Below are positions 7,907 through 17,837 of a stretch of 64,000 bases of DNA, in pieces (the stretch's first letter is position 1; every line of letters starts with the position of its first letter). The translations under genes were made by a program, and so were the position numbers. The DNA is from an uncultured Bacteroidia bacterium (GTDB lineage: Bacteria; Bacteroidota; Bacteroidia; Bacteroidales; UBA932). The notes under the pieces were generated by a model that saw only the letters and a program-made list of their open reading frames with translations, made no database searches and was not told where the DNA came from. The stretch covers positions 1 through 64,000 of the forward strand of contig CADAJF010000006.1 in NCBI GenBank assembly GCA_902788175.1, written 5' to 3'.

Positions 7907-9856
7907 ATGTCAGATCCTAAATTGATTTCTAACGTTCCGGAAGGACCGCTGAAGGACAAATGGTCCAAGCGCAAGTCGTCCATCCGGGTGGTTTCTCCCA
8001 ACAACAAGCGGAAACTGGAAATTATTGTGGTAGGTACCGGTCTTGGCGGTGCAAGTGCAGCTGCTTCTCTGGGTGAGATGGGCTACAACGTCAAGATTTT
8101 CTGCATCAGCGATTCTCCCCGCCGGGCGCACTCGATTGCCGCCCAGGGTGGTATCAACGCTGCCAAGAATTACCAGAACGACAATGACTCCGTGTCCCGT
8201 CTGTTCTTTGACACTGTAAAGGGTGGTGACTACCGTTCCCGCGAGGCCAACGTATATCGCCTGGCAGAGGTTAGCGCCGCCATCATCGACCAGTGCGTGG
8301 CCCAGGGTGTTCCTTTTGCCCGTGAATACGGCGGTTACCTGGCCAACCGTTCCTTCGGCGGTGTGCAGGTAAGCCGTACCTTTTATGCCCGCGGCCAAAC
8401 CGGCCAGCAGCTCCTGCTGGGTGCCTATGCTTCCCTGAACAAGGAAATTGCCGCCGGCACCGTCAAGAGCTATCCCCGCCACGAGATGCTGGACCTGGTG
8501 GTCATCAACGGAGAGGCCAAGGGTATCATTGCCCGTAACCTTGTTACCGGTGAGATTGAGCGCTTCGGCGCCCATGCCGTGGTACTGGCTACCGGTGGTT
8601 ACGGAAATGCTTATTTCCTTTCTACCAACGCCATGAACTCCAACGGCAGCGCCGCCATGCAGGCCTACCGCAAGGGTGCTTTCTTTGCCAATCCCTGCTT
8701 TGCCCAGATTCACCCCACCTGTATCCCTGTACACGGTGACCAGCAGTGCAAGCTCACGCTCATGAGTGAATCCCTGCGCAACGACGGCCGCATCTGGGTT
8801 CCCAAGAAAAAGGAAGACGTAGAGAAACTGCGCAAGCATCAGGTAAAGCCTTCCCAGATCCCCGAAGAAGACAGGGACTACTATCTGGAGCGCCGCTATC
8901 CCGCATTCGGCAACCTGGTTCCGCGTGACGTGGCTTCCCGCGCCGCCAAGGAGCGCTGCGATGCAGGCTTCGGCGTCAATGAGACCGGCCTTGCCGTTTT
9001 CCTGGATTTTGCCGATGCCATCAAGCGCCTGGGTCACCAGCGCGTACAGGAGCGCTACGGCAACCTCTTCGATATGTACGAGAAGATTACCTCCACCTCG
9101 CCCTGGGAAGAGCCCATGATGATTTATCCCGCCATCCACTACACCATGGGCGGCATCTGGGTGGATTATGACCTCAAGACCACCATCCCCGGCCTGTATG
9201 CCATCGGCGAAGCCAACTTCTCCGACCATGGCGGCAACCGCCTGGGTGCCAGCGCCCTCATGCAGGGTCTGGCAGACGGTTACTTCATCCTTCCCTATAC
9301 CATCGGCGATTATCTTTCCCATAAGTTCTCTGAGCCCAAGACGGACATCAACGCCCCTGAATTTGATGAGGCAGAAAAAGCTGTCCGTGAGCGCATTGAG
9401 AAGATTTTTGCCGTGAAGGGTACGGAGACCGTGGACAGCATTCACAAGAAACTGGGTCACATTATGTGGGAGTACGTGGGCATGGCCCGCAACGAGGCAG
9501 GCCTGAAGAAAGCCATCGAAGAGATTGGAAAGCTCCGCGAGGAATTCTGGAAGACTGTCCGCGTGCCCGGGACCAACGAGGAATTCAACCAGGAACTGGA
9601 GAAAGCCCTGCGTCTTGTGGACTTCTTTGACATTGGCGAACTTATGGCCCGCGATGCCCTTAACCGCCGTGAATCCTGCGGCGGACACTTCCGCGAGGAA
9701 ATGCAGACCGAAGAAGGCGAAACCAAGCGCGACGACGAGAACTTCATGTATGTAGCCGCCTGGGAATACAAGGGTGAGGGTAAGGAACCCGAGCTGCACA
9801 AGGAAGAACTCAAGTACGAAAACATCAAGATTGTAACCCGTAACTATAAAGACTAA
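7907..9856 (+). CDS. frdA: Fumarate reductase/succinate dehydrogenase flavoprotein subunit
   Basis: This is the catalytic flavoprotein interconverting fumarate and succinate; in anaerobic Bacteroidales it normally works as fumarate reductase in succinate formation. The 649 residues include the FAD dinucleotide-binding motif '[13 protein letters not shown]' (about residues 42-54), the FAD-attachment region '[14 protein letters not shown]' with its histidine, the substrate region '[11 protein letters not shown]' and '[18 protein letters not shown]'. Length and architecture match the type with a single cytochrome b anchor. Normally that cytochrome (frdC/sdhC) precedes frdA; here the upstream gene is an unrelated hydrolase. 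frdB follows after 8 bases. Codon use is strongly biased, as for a highly expressed gene. Confidence 0.95.
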   Translation: MSDPKLISNVPEGPLKDKWSKRKSSIRVVSPNNKRKLEIIVVGTGLGGASAAASLGEMGYNVKIFCISDSPRRAHSIAAQGGINAAKNYQNDNDSVSRLFFDTVKGGDYRSREANVYRLAEVSAAIIDQCVAQGVPFAREYGGYLANRSFGGVQVSRTFYARGQTGQQLLLGAYASLNKEIAAGTVKSYPRHEMLDLVVINGEAKGIIARNLVTGEIERFGAHAVVLATGGYGNAYFLSTNAMNSNGSAAMQAYRKGAFFANPCFAQIHPTCIPVHGDQQCKLTLMSESLRNDGRIWVPKKKEDVEKLRKHQVKPSQIPEEDRDYYLERRYPAFGNLVPRDVASRAAKERCDAGFGVNETGLAVFLDFADAIKRLGHQRVQERYGNLFDMYEKITSTSPWEEPMMIYPAIHYTMGGIWVDYDLKTTIPGLYAIGEANFSDHGGNRLGASALMQGLADGYFILPYTIGDYLSHKFSEPKTDINAPEFDEAEKAVRERIEKIFAVKGTETVDSIHKKLGHIMWEYVGMARNEAGLKKAIEEIGKLREEFWKTVRVPGTNEEFNQELEKALRLVDFFDIGELMARDALNRRESCGGHFREEMQTEEGETKRDDENFMYVAAWEYKGEGKEPELHKEELKYENIKIVTRNYKD

Positions 9857-9864
9857 TCCCGAGT

Positions 9865-10608
9865 ATGGAATATAATGTAAAAGTATGGCGGCAGAAGAAC
9901 GCCAAAGCTAAAGGCCATTTCGAGACCTACCACGTTACGGATGTGGAGGAAGATGCTTCGTTCCTCGAAATGCTGGATATCCTGAACGATCAACTGATTC
10001 GCAAGGGTATTGAACCCATCGCTTTTGACCATGACTGCCGTGAAGGTATCTGCGGCGCCTGCTCCCTGTACGTGGACGGCCGCGCCCATGGTCCGGACGA
10101 TGAAGTAACTACCTGTCAATTGTTTATGCGTCACTTCAAGCCGGGTGCCACCATCACCGTGGAACCTTGGCGCAGCAGCGCTTTCCCCGTGATCAAGGAT
10201 CTGGTAGTGGACCGTACCGCCTTTGACAAGATCCTGCAGGCTGGCGGTTTCATCACCGTGCGCGCCGGCAGCGCCCAGGATGGTAACGCCATCCTGATTC
10301 CCCACGACGATGCGGAACTCTCCATGGATGCTGCCGCCTGTGTAGGTTGCGGTGCCTGCGTAGCTACCTGTAAGAACGGCAGTGCCATGCTGTTTGTGGC
10401 CGCCCGCGTTAGTTCCCTGGCCCTGCTGCCGCAGGGTAAACCGGAAGCTGCCCGCCGCGCCCGTGCCATGGTGGCTAAGATGGACGAACTAGGCTTTGGT
10501 AACTGCACCAATACCCGCGCCTGCGAAATGGAGTGCCCCAAGCACGTAACCATCGACCATATAGCACGTTTGAACCGAGAATACCTCAAAGCAAGGTTCA
10601 GCGAATAA
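9865..10608 (+). CDS. frdB: Fumarate reductase/succinate dehydrogenase iron-sulfur subunit
   Basis: The 247-residue electron-transfer subunit carries a plant-type [2Fe-2S] site (Cys58, Cys63, Cys66, Cys84). A C-terminal ferredoxin-like part has Cys159, Cys162, Cys165, Cys169 and Cys214, Cys220, Cys224 for the [4Fe-4S] and [3Fe-4S] clusters. It links the flavin in FrdA to menaquinol through a membrane anchor. The gene is 8 bases after frdA and is followed by a strong terminator, so the transcription unit is only frdAB. The anchor must be encoded elsewhere or be absent. Confidence 0.94.
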   Translation: MEYNVKVWRQKNAKAKGHFETYHVTDVEEDASFLEMLDILNDQLIRKGIEPIAFDHDCREGICGACSLYVDGRAHGPDDEVTTCQLFMRHFKPGATITVEPWRSSAFPVIKDLVVDRTAFDKILQAGGFITVRAGSAQDGNAILIPHDDAELSMDAAACVGCGACVATCKNGSAMLFVAARVSSLALLPQGKPEAARRARAMVAKMDELGFGNCTNTRACEMECPKHVTIDHIARLNREYLKARFSE

Positions 10609-10615
10609 ATCTTTT

Positions 10616-10644
10616 AAGCCCGGTTTTTTTTCCGGGCTTTTTTT
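10616..10644 (+). terminator. Rho-independent terminator of frdAB
   Basis: AAGCCCGG (10616-10623) pairs perfectly with CCGGGCTT (10632-10639) around a T-rich 8-nt loop, followed by a T-run to 10644. It ends directly before the next -7 box. Confidence 0.9.
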
Positions 10645-10645
10645 A

Positions 10646-10653
10646 TATCTTTG
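10646..10653 (+). promoter_or_regulatory. Candidate -7 box TATCTTTG abutting the TonB receptor start codon
   Basis: Exact TAnnTTTG match ending 5 bases before the ATG at 10659. With the usual 5-7 bases to the start site, the mRNA would be leaderless or nearly so. This supports 10659 over an in-frame codon at 10533, which lies inside frdB and before the terminator. Confidence 0.6.
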
Positions 10654-10658
10654 TGGCC

Positions 10659-13600
10659 ATGAAATACTGGCTTAATACACTGTTGTGTATATTTTTAGGC
10701 ACATGTGCCATCGCTCAGGATATGTCCACCCTGTACAGGGGAAGATATCCCTTGCAATATCCTTTCAAATACAACGGAACTTTCTACCAGGATAACCGAA
10801 TCTTTTCCGAAGGAACGCTCTTCTATAACGGAAAAGTTTATGATAATGTACTTGTCAACATAGATGCGTATAAGCAGGAAGTGCATGTTTTTCCTCCTCA
10901 CAGCGGTTCTCCTGTGGTCCTTTACCGGGAGCAGACTTCCTGGTTGGAGTGGAAGGGAAAAACTTATGTAAACCTTCGCTATGCTGGCGTAGAAGATGCT
11001 CCGGCGGGTTTCTTTGAACTGATAAAAGACGGAGAAACGCCTGTATTTCAGTTAAACAAGAAGGTGTACCGTTCTACTGCTTCCAACAAGAACGGGGAAA
11101 GTGGAATAGGCTATTATGATCCCGCGTACGATATTTCTGTCCCTAACTGCTTCCTGAAATTTACTGAACTTTATGCGCTGAAGGAAGGGAAACTGGTAGC
11201 TGTGAGAAAGCGGGAATTCAAGCGCCTGATGGCCCAGCAGGAGCAGAAAGGGAAAAGCTGGCTCTCTTCCCGCCTGCAGCACTGGCACATGGACCGTCCG
11301 GCCGATGGTACCCTGGACTCAAAACAGGTGAAACAGATGGGTATAGGCCTTCCGGACGGCTATTTCAGGGAGGTGGTCAAGGATACGCTGGAGGTGCAGT
11401 ATGCTCGTGAAAACCAGCAGACTACCTATAAGAACAAGGTCTATGTGATAGGGGAAAAAAGCGCCAGGGGAAAAAAGGCGGAAATCAAGGGTAAAGTGCT
11501 GGAACTGGAAACGGACCTGCCCCTTCCGGGTGTCATCATTTTTGACGAGAACACCAAAACCTATACCCGTACGGATGCCAGGGGCAATTACTCCATCACC
11601 CTTCCCTTGGAGGAGAATATCCTTCATTTTGTGTATGAGACCAAGGAGCCGCTGGATATCCGCCTGGATGTGCGGGGAAGCGGCAACCTGGACGTTTCCC
11701 TCAATGAGCAGACCACCCTGCTGAAGGAAGCGGTGATATCGGCCTCCAGTATGGCGCAGCACCGCAGTACGGCCATGGGTATCGAGCGGGTGAACATCCG
11801 CACCCTGGGAAAGATTCCGTCGGCTTTCGGCGAGGGGGATATCATGAAGGCGGTGCTTACCCTGCCGGGCGTTAAGACTGTAGGTGAGGCTTCCGGCGGT
11901 TTCAACGTGCGGGGCGGTGCCTCGGACGAGAACCTGATTCTCTTCAACGAAAACACCATTTACAACCCCAGCCACCTCTTTGGCATCTTCTCTGCCTTCA
12001 ACCCAGACGTGGTGGATAATGTGGAACTGTACAAGTCCTCCATTCCGGCCGAATACGGCGGGCGCCTCTCCTCCGTGATGAAGGTCACTTCCAAGGAAGG
12101 AGACCCTAACCGCTTACATGGTTCGCTGGGTATAGGACTGTTAACCAGTCGTTTACAGTTGGAAGGTCCGCTCAAAAAGAACAAGACTACCTTTGTGCTG
12201 GGCGGGCGCACCACCTATTCCAACTGGATACTGGACAAACTGCCCAAAAGCAGCTATTATTCGGGAGCAGAGGCCGGTTTCATGGACGTGAATGCCGGTC
12301 TTACCCACCGTTTCAGTGCCAAGGACGCCCTGCAGTTCTCCTTCTATTACGCCAAGGACCATTTTGCCCTGGCCGACAGCGTGCAGAACCGTTTCTCGAA
12401 TATCAATGCTTCGCTTATATTCCGTCACCGGAACCCTGACGGCAACTCCTGGCAATTGGCGGCCGGCGTGGACCGTTACGGGAACCTCACCGGAGACCAT
12501 TCCTGGAAATACGGCGCCTATGACCTCTCCACTTATATCAACCAGGCGTTCCTGAAAGGGTACTGGAAGCGGAGTTTTGGCGCGCATGAGGTGTCGGCCG
12601 GTATGCAGGCAACGGCCTATATGATGGATCCGGGGATTATGGAACCTTACGGGGACGAATCCGGCATTGTGGCCCGGAAAATGCCCCGGGAATACGCTGT
12701 AGAGCCTTCCCTCTTCTTATCGGACCTGATTACGCTCAGCGAGACTTTCTCCGTGGAGGCGGGTGCACGGCTCTCTTCCTTTTTCCATCTGAAACCTTTC
12801 CGTCCCTACTTGGGGCCGGAAGTACGCTTGTCGGCTAAGTATTCTCCGTCGGAGACTTTCTCCGTGAAAGCTGGTTTGAATACCATGCGGCAGTATATCC
12901 ACTTGATTTCCAATACTTCCGGTATTTCACCCATGGATACCTGGAAACTATCGGATACCTCCATCAAACCCACGGACGGCTGGCAGGCCAGTGCCGGCGT
13001 TTACTGGACCTACGTAGATTGGGGCCTGGATTTCAGTGCGGAGACCTATTGGAAGCAGTCCCGCAATGCCCTGGATTACCGGGCGGGCGCTACGCTTTCC
13101 ATGAACGAGAACCTCTCGGAAGAACTCCTTCCCATCCGTACCAAGTCTTACGGTGTGGAACTGATGGTGAAAAAACCCACCGGCAAACTGACAGGATGGG
13201 TATCTTACAGTTATTCCAGGGCACAGTACAAGGAGATGCTGGACCGCGGCAATGAAACCATCGCCTATGGCAACTGGTACAACGCCCCCTACGACAAACC
13301 GCACGAGTTCAAACTGGTAGCCAACTGGGCCCTTACCCACCGCTTCAGCTTCTCTGCCAACGTGGATTATTCCACCGGCCGGCCGGTGACGGTCCCTATC
13401 GGCCAGTATTGGTTCCAGGGGGCTCCCCGTATTGCCTATTCAGAGCGCAATGCCCACCGCATCCCGGATTACTTCCGCGTGGACCTGGCCGTGAACATAG
13501 ACCCCGGGCATTACCTGAAGGCCATTGCCCACTGGTCCATTACGCTGGGCGTGTACAACGTGCTGGGAAGGCACAATCCCTATTCCGTGTACTTCCAGCC

Positions 13601-13685
13601 TTCCTCCATGGGCGAAATAAAGGGCTATATGCTTTCCGTTTTTGCCACGCAGATTCCTTACGTAAACTTTAACATCCTGTTCTGA
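10659..13685 (+). CDS. TonB-dependent outer-membrane receptor with carboxypeptidase-like domain
   Basis: This 1008-residue protein (from the ATG that follows the promoter) has a signal peptide ending 'GTCAIAQ'. An unusual N-terminal region of about 250 residues follows. Next come a carboxypeptidase-regulatory-like domain ('IKGKVLELETDLPLPGVIIF', 'TDARGNYSITLP') and a TonB plug ('LPGVKTVGEASGGFNVRGGASDEN', 'VELYKSSIPAEYGGRLSSV'), then a 22-strand-type barrel ending in Phe ('VNFNILF'). It lacks the SusC signature and has no SusD partner. Instead it is followed, with a TGATG overlap, by a DUF4249 lipoprotein, a common Bacteroidota pairing. Substrate unknown; iron-complex or other cofactor uptake is possible. 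Confidence 0.88.
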   Translation: MKYWLNTLLCIFLGTCAIAQDMSTLYRGRYPLQYPFKYNGTFYQDNRIFSEGTLFYNGKVYDNVLVNIDAYKQEVHVFPPHSGSPVVLYREQTSWLEWKGKTYVNLRYAGVEDAPAGFFELIKDGETPVFQLNKKVYRSTASNKNGESGIGYYDPAYDISVPNCFLKFTELYALKEGKLVAVRKREFKRLMAQQEQKGKSWLSSRLQHWHMDRPADGTLDSKQVKQMGIGLPDGYFREVVKDTLEVQYARENQQTTYKNKVYVIGEKSARGKKAEIKGKVLELETDLPLPGVIIFDENTKTYTRTDARGNYSITLPLEENILHFVYETKEPLDIRLDVRGSGNLDVSLNEQTTLLKEAVISASSMAQHRSTAMGIERVNIRTLGKIPSAFGEGDIMKAVLTLPGVKTVGEASGGFNVRGGASDENLILFNENTIYNPSHLFGIFSAFNPDVVDNVELYKSSIPAEYGGRLSSVMKVTSKEGDPNRLHGSLGIGLLTSRLQLEGPLKKNKTTFVLGGRTTYSNWILDKLPKSSYYSGAEAGFMDVNAGLTHRFSAKDALQFSFYYAKDHFALADSVQNRFSNINASLIFRHRNPDGNSWQLAAGVDRYGNLTGDHSWKYGAYDLSTYINQAFLKGYWKRSFGAHEVSAGMQATAYMMDPGIMEPYGDESGIVARKMPREYAVEPSLFLSDLITLSETFSVEAGARLSSFFHLKPFRPYLGPEVRLSAKYSPSETFSVKAGLNTMRQYIHLISNTSGISPMDTWKLSDTSIKPTDGWQASAGVYWTYVDWGLDFSAETYWKQSRNALDYRAGATLSMNENLSEELLPIRTKSYGVELMVKKPTGKLTGWVSYSYSRAQYKEMLDRGNETIAYGNWYNAPYDKPHEFKLVANWALTHRFSFSANVDYSTGRPVTVPIGQYWFQGAPRIAYSERNAHRIPDYFRVDLAVNIDPGHYLKAIAHWSITLGVYNVLGRHNPYSVYFQPSSMGEIKGYMLSVFATQIPYVNFNILF

Positions 13686-14818
13686 TGAGACCTTATTTCG
13701 CTATACTGGCTGTTTTGGCGGCCGCAGTAAGTTCCTGCGTGTACCCGTACGACCTTCCGGAACTTGCCCGGGAACAGGCCTTCCTGGTGGTGGACGGCTC
13801 TATTGTCGTGGGGAAGGAAGCCAGCCTGAGAATAAGCTGGATCAATAAAAGCGGAGTGTCCTATTCCTACACCAAGCCGGACGAGTGGTGGGTGGAAGAC
13901 GAAAATGGTACCCGCTACCTTCCGGAACGCGATAAGCAGTGGATGGATTTGTCCCAGGCCCCTGAAGACCGCTCCTACCGCATGGTGGTAAAAACGGAAG
14001 GAAAAACCTACTCTTCGTCCTTTGAAAAGGGGATAGACAAGCCGATTATCGAGTCTATTGATTTTGGCACGGATGAGGCCAGGGTTTACTGTAACGTTTC
14101 CTTGAGGGAAAGCGATGCCGGAGTGGGCTATGTTGCCCTTTCTTTTGAAGAGATCTGGCTGTTTCACGCCCAGTATCCGGACCAGTACGAGTTGAAGGAA
14201 ATTGAACCCGGAAGCGAAGAAACCCCAGGTGTTTATGAAGTTCTCCCGCGCGAAAAACCGGACGAATCCCGCTATTGGTGCTGGAGATACGCCGACAACG
14301 GGCATGAGACGCTGGTGGATTTGACCAACCTGAGTGGTGCGGCCAGGGATTACAGGCTCACTTCTTTTGCTCGGGCCGGAGAACGCAATCACGGAGACTA
14401 CAACATAAAGGTGTATGCCCGCAGTATCTCCGAGGCGGAATACCGTTTCCGCCGCAATCTGGAAAGCAGCTCTACGGGATTCAATCTCTTTACTCCCAAC
14501 CCCGGTGAAGTTGCCGGTAATGTGCGCTGTGAGGAAGACCCTTCCCAGCGGGTGATGGGCTATGTTACCCTGTCTCTTTTCAGCAGCAAGGAAGCCCGTC
14601 TGGACGGCCGTTTTTACAAGTATAGTGACCCTGGTATCGCTGGATTTATTGAACCGGCACCGTACGAGTACTGGCTTTATTACTACGAGTACAGATTCCG
14701 GCCCATCATTGAGGATTCATCCAGTGATGGCATGACTATTCCCATCCTCTGGGGCCCCGTCCGCTGCATAGACTGCGTAGAAGACGGCGGCAGCCTTGAA
14801 AAACCCAGTTTTAAATAG
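13685..14818 (+). CDS. DUF4249 domain lipoprotein
   Basis: The 377-residue protein has a lipoprotein signal peptide (lipobox VSSC, Cys18). It then has the DUF4249 pattern: 'LVVDGSIVVGKEASLRISW' near the start of the mature part, a beta-rich middle, and a C-terminal 'PILWGPVRCIDC'. DUF4249 proteins occur beside TonB receptors of the kind just upstream and are presumed surface or periplasmic partners. Their biochemical role is not known. The start codon overlaps the receptor stop by one base (TGATG), indicating translational coupling. Identification rests on recall of the family pattern plus context. Confidence 0.82.
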   Translation: MRPYFAILAVLAAAVSSCVYPYDLPELAREQAFLVVDGSIVVGKEASLRISWINKSGVSYSYTKPDEWWVEDENGTRYLPERDKQWMDLSQAPEDRSYRMVVKTEGKTYSSSFEKGIDKPIIESIDFGTDEARVYCNVSLRESDAGVGYVALSFEEIWLFHAQYPDQYELKEIEPGSEETPGVYEVLPREKPDESRYWCWRYADNGHETLVDLTNLSGAARDYRLTSFARAGERNHGDYNIKVYARSISEAEYRFRRNLESSSTGFNLFTPNPGEVAGNVRCEEDPSQRVMGYVTLSLFSSKEARLDGRFYKYSDPGIAGFIEPAPYEYWLYYYEYRFRPIIEDSSSDGMTIPILWGPVRCIDCVEDGGSLEKPSFK

Positions 14819-14827
14819 CAGGAGCCT

Positions 14828-16417
14828 ATGAAAAAGATATTGCTTGCTTTCTGTGTTTTACTCCTGCCTTTGGGTGCATGGGCCCAGACGGAGCGGGTGT
14901 TTGTAGTGACGGACCGCACGGCATACCTTTCCGGAGACCGGGTTTGGTGCTCCCTTTTCTGCGTGGACGGAAACGGTGCGCTCTCTACGCAAAGTGCAGT
15001 GGCTTATCTGGAGTTGGTATCGGCCGAAGGAACTGTGGAGGAGGCTAAAATAGCCCTACTGGGCGGGCGCGGCTGCGGGGAATTCACCCTGCCGGTACAG
15101 GTTCCTACCGGTAATTACCGCCTGGTGGCCTATACGGCCGGCCAGGGAGAGGAAGGCGTCCAGCTGGGAAGCCGGCTGCTGTCTGTGTACAATCCTTTCT
15201 CGCTCTCGCGGGTAAAGGACGGTGTGAAACTGGGAGAGGCTCCTGCCCAAGTTGCAGCGCCGGAAATGAGCATGGGAGTGGAGGTGAGCGTTCCCCGTAA
15301 ACTGAGGACGGAAAGGGCCTTTACAGCCGTGGTGAAGGGCGTGGCGTCGGATCTGGCACTGTCCGTTTTTCATCTGGACGGCCTGGAGCAGGTGCCTTCC
15401 GAGACCCTTTCGGATTTTTTGCAGGCCTTCCCGCTTTCTTCCAAGGGGAATGCCCAGTGGGAGTATGACGGAGAGGTGATCAGGGGCACGGCCAACGGGG
15501 CTCCTGTAGGGAGCGTGGCCATCCTTTCATCGGCCGGTTCTCCGGAGGATACCTATTTTTCCCTGGTGGAAGAGGACGGTTCCTTCGCCTTTCCTACGGG
15601 CAATATTTTCGGCGACCGGGAAATGGTTTGCCTGGTGCCGGATGTGGGAGACCAGGTGCGTATCCGCCTGGGCAATTCCTTCCTGCGCCCCGGCGTGCAG
15701 GACTTGCCCCCTCTCAAGCTCCACGACAGCCAGTACAGCGCACTGGTAAATCGTAAAAACGCCCTTTACGCCCTCTCCGGGGCCGATACCCTCTATTCCT
15801 TCCTTCCCCGTCGGCAGGATCTTCTGCTTTCCGGCATCTCCTGGGAGCGCTACCACCTGGACGACTATACCCGCTTCCACAGCGTGCAGGAAATCATTGT
15901 GGAAATCCTTCCCACGGTCAGGCTTAGAAGGGGGCAGATGGAAGTATCGGTGCCGGACGGTGCCGGCATCACCCGACAGTTCAAGGACCGGGTGCTGGTG
16001 ATGATGGACGGGGTGGTCCTTCCGGACATGAACCTGCTCCTGAACCTGGATGCCATGCTGCTGGAGGACGTTTATGTCTGTACGGAGCCCATTGTTTCCA
16101 ACCAGCTGGTCTATAACGGCATGGTGAATTTCGTGAGCAAGAAAAACTACGTGAAAGCGCTCAACTTCCCGGAGAACGTGTACGTGCTGGATTTCAAGGG
16201 CGTACGTTATCCGGTGGCCTATCTGGGTGCCGTCCCTGAGGGGCAGGACGTCCGCCAGCTGCTTTACTGGCACCCCGCCCTCAAAATCAAGGAAGGCGAG
16301 ACCTTGCGCATTCCCCTCACCTCTCCCGCCTATCAGGGCCGTTTCTGCGTTGTGGCCGAAGGCCTTTCCGCCGAAGGGAAAGCCGTTCGCGCGGTCGCCA
16401 CCTTCGAGGTGGAGTAA
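14828..16417 (+). CDS. Secreted MG2 (macroglobulin)-like protein
   Basis: The 529-residue protein has a signal peptide ending 'LGAWAQ'. An N-terminal beta domain contains 'VTDRTAYLSGDRVWCSLFCVDG', the typical wording of the MG2 domain of bacterial alpha-2-macroglobulins, followed by 'TGNYRLVAYTAG'. No bait region or thioester motif (CxEQ) is seen, so it is not a complete macroglobulin. It starts 10 bases after the DUF4249 gene and closes the three-gene operon. I infer a surface or periplasmic accessory role for the TonB receptor, perhaps as part of a lid or substrate-capture complex; no function is established. Confidence 0.7.
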   Translation: MKKILLAFCVLLLPLGAWAQTERVFVVTDRTAYLSGDRVWCSLFCVDGNGALSTQSAVAYLELVSAEGTVEEAKIALLGGRGCGEFTLPVQVPTGNYRLVAYTAGQGEEGVQLGSRLLSVYNPFSLSRVKDGVKLGEAPAQVAAPEMSMGVEVSVPRKLRTERAFTAVVKGVASDLALSVFHLDGLEQVPSETLSDFLQAFPLSSKGNAQWEYDGEVIRGTANGAPVGSVAILSSAGSPEDTYFSLVEEDGSFAFPTGNIFGDREMVCLVPDVGDQVRIRLGNSFLRPGVQDLPPLKLHDSQYSALVNRKNALYALSGADTLYSFLPRRQDLLLSGISWERYHLDDYTRFHSVQEIIVEILPTVRLRRGQMEVSVPDGAGITRQFKDRVLVMMDGVVLPDMNLLLNLDAMLLEDVYVCTEPIVSNQLVYNGMVNFVSKKNYVKALNFPENVYVLDFKGVRYPVAYLGAVPEGQDVRQLLYWHPALKIKEGETLRIPLTSPAYQGRFCVVAEGLSAEGKAVRAVATFEVE

Positions 16418-16505
16418 AGGGCCGAGGGCATAGCCCGCGACAGAGAGGAATTCCGATATTTTAAATTTTATCCGAAAAAAATAATTTTTTTTGGATAAAT
16501 ATTCG

Positions 16506-16512
16506 TATCTTG
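16506..16512 (+). promoter_or_regulatory. Weak -7-like box TATCTTG
   Basis: Lies 17 bases before the second ATPase gene in AT-rich DNA. It matches the Bacteroidota box imperfectly. Confidence 0.3.
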
Positions 16513-16528
16513 CCAAAAATCACTGGAT

Positions 16529-17779
16529 ATGAGTGAAATACTTCCCGTAAATCCTTTCTTTACAGACACGACGGTAATACCGGATGAGTACTTCTGCGAC
16601 CGAAAACAAGAGACTTCAGCCATTATTTCTGAGATAGTTAACGGGAGAAATCTTGTCCTTAAGGCTCCCCGCAGAATCGGCAAGTCCAGCCTGATCAAGC
16701 ACGTATTCAACCAGGCAGAGATAAATGATAACTATCATACGCTTTATGTAGATATCTACGGTACAAAAAACGCATCCGACTTCAAGGCCGAATTGAACCG
16801 GTGCTTTTTAAACGCACCCTTTGCCCGGGATTCCAAAATAAGAAAACGGGTAGAATCCTACATAAAAAGTATTCAGATAGATTTGGGCAGTTATTCCGAG
16901 TCGGGTTTCAGTTTACCAAAAATCGGTCTGGGAAACATTCATGCCGCGGTTTTTTCCATCGATGAAATTTTTGACTGGATAGACAAGGCTGAAAAACCAG
17001 GTATCGTAGTATTTGACGAGTTCCAGCAAATACAGGATTACCCGGAGAAGATGGCGGGTATTCTCCGGTCGTATATCCAGCAGAGCAGAAACACAAAATT
17101 CATCTTTTGCGGCAGTTCCAGGCATATGCTTAACAGCATGTTCTCCAACTATAATCAGCCATTTTACAATAGCGCAAGTTCTTTTGACCTGGACATAATC
17201 AGTTTGGACGCATATACGGAATTTGTGCGTGAAGTATTCGGCAAGTACGGAAAAATAATTGATTCAGAGACGATTGAATTTGTTTATTATCTGTTCTCCG
17301 GGAATACCTATTTGATGCAGGAGGTTATGAAGACGGCCTTTTCGCAAACCCCTTCCCCAGGCAAAGCGGATGAAAATACATTGCGGCGGAGCATACTGTC
17401 AATGATTGAAAAAAAGGATGCCGATTACAGGGATCTCATAAACCGCCTTAACTCAAAAAAGGAGAGGAACACCTTGTACTGTATTGCAGGGGAAGGTATT
17501 GCTACCGGGCTTACCTCATCGGCCATGATGAAACGTTACGACCTTGACAATGCCTCTTCCGTACAAAATGCGCTGGAGAATCTTTGCAGTGAAAAGTTTA
17601 ATATAGCTGTCAAGGTGGCAAAGGGAGTCTATATGCTCCAAGACCGTCTCTTCGAGTTATGGATAGCGTATCGAGGCGGATACCTCCAGTACAAAATGGA
17701 AAGCCCGAAGGCTCGTTTTGAAAAGGAAAGGGCGTTGGCAAAGTCCCTTCCGGAGATTATTCCTCCCCGGAAGTCATAA
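16529..17779 (+). CDS. AAA ATPase of the ATPase_2/AAA_14 group
   Basis: The 416-residue protein opens 'LPVNPFFTDTTVIPDEYFCDRKQET'. It has Walker A APRRIGKSS (46-54) and a Walker B 'GIVVFDEFQQI' near residue 157. The 'NPF...R..E...APRRIGKSSL' pattern is that of archaeal-type ATPase_2 proteins, which occur as single genes of unknown function in many gut bacteria. The later 'IFCGSSRHMLNSMF' fits sensor 1, and the C-terminus probably forms a winged helix ('AGEGIATGLTSSAMMKRYDLDNASSVQNALENL'). It differs in family from the ATPase at 550. No signal peptide is present. It ends against a bidirectional terminator. Confidence 0.78.
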   Translation: MSEILPVNPFFTDTTVIPDEYFCDRKQETSAIISEIVNGRNLVLKAPRRIGKSSLIKHVFNQAEINDNYHTLYVDIYGTKNASDFKAELNRCFLNAPFARDSKIRKRVESYIKSIQIDLGSYSESGFSLPKIGLGNIHAAVFSIDEIFDWIDKAEKPGIVVFDEFQQIQDYPEKMAGILRSYIQQSRNTKFIFCGSSRHMLNSMFSNYNQPFYNSASSFDLDIISLDAYTEFVREVFGKYGKIIDSETIEFVYYLFSGNTYLMQEVMKTAFSQTPSPGKADENTLRRSILSMIEKKDADYRDLINRLNSKKERNTLYCIAGEGIATGLTSSAMMKRYDLDNASSVQNALENLCSEKFNIAVKVAKGVYMLQDRLFELWIAYRGGYLQYKMESPKARFEKERALAKSLPEIIPPRKS

Positions 17780-17785
17780 AGATGA

Positions 17786-17828
17786 AAAGCGTCGCAAGCC
17801 TGTCCGTTCTGGAAGTTTGCGACGCTTT
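17786..17828. terminator. Bidirectional hairpin between convergent genes
   Basis: A perfect 12-bp inverted repeat, AAAGCGTCGCAA (17786-17797) and TTGCGACGCTTT (17817-17828), lies between the ends of the ATPase (+) and the PorV-like gene (-). Confidence 0.65.
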
Positions 17829-17837
17829 GAGGAGAAA

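Noticed and set aside
10533..10658. Upstream in-frame start for the TonB receptor
   Set aside because: It lies inside frdB, before the terminator and promoter; the signal peptide begins at 10659.
14828..16417. A full alpha-2-macroglobulin
   Set aside because: Far too short, with no CxEQ thioester or bait region; only an MG2-like domain is visible.
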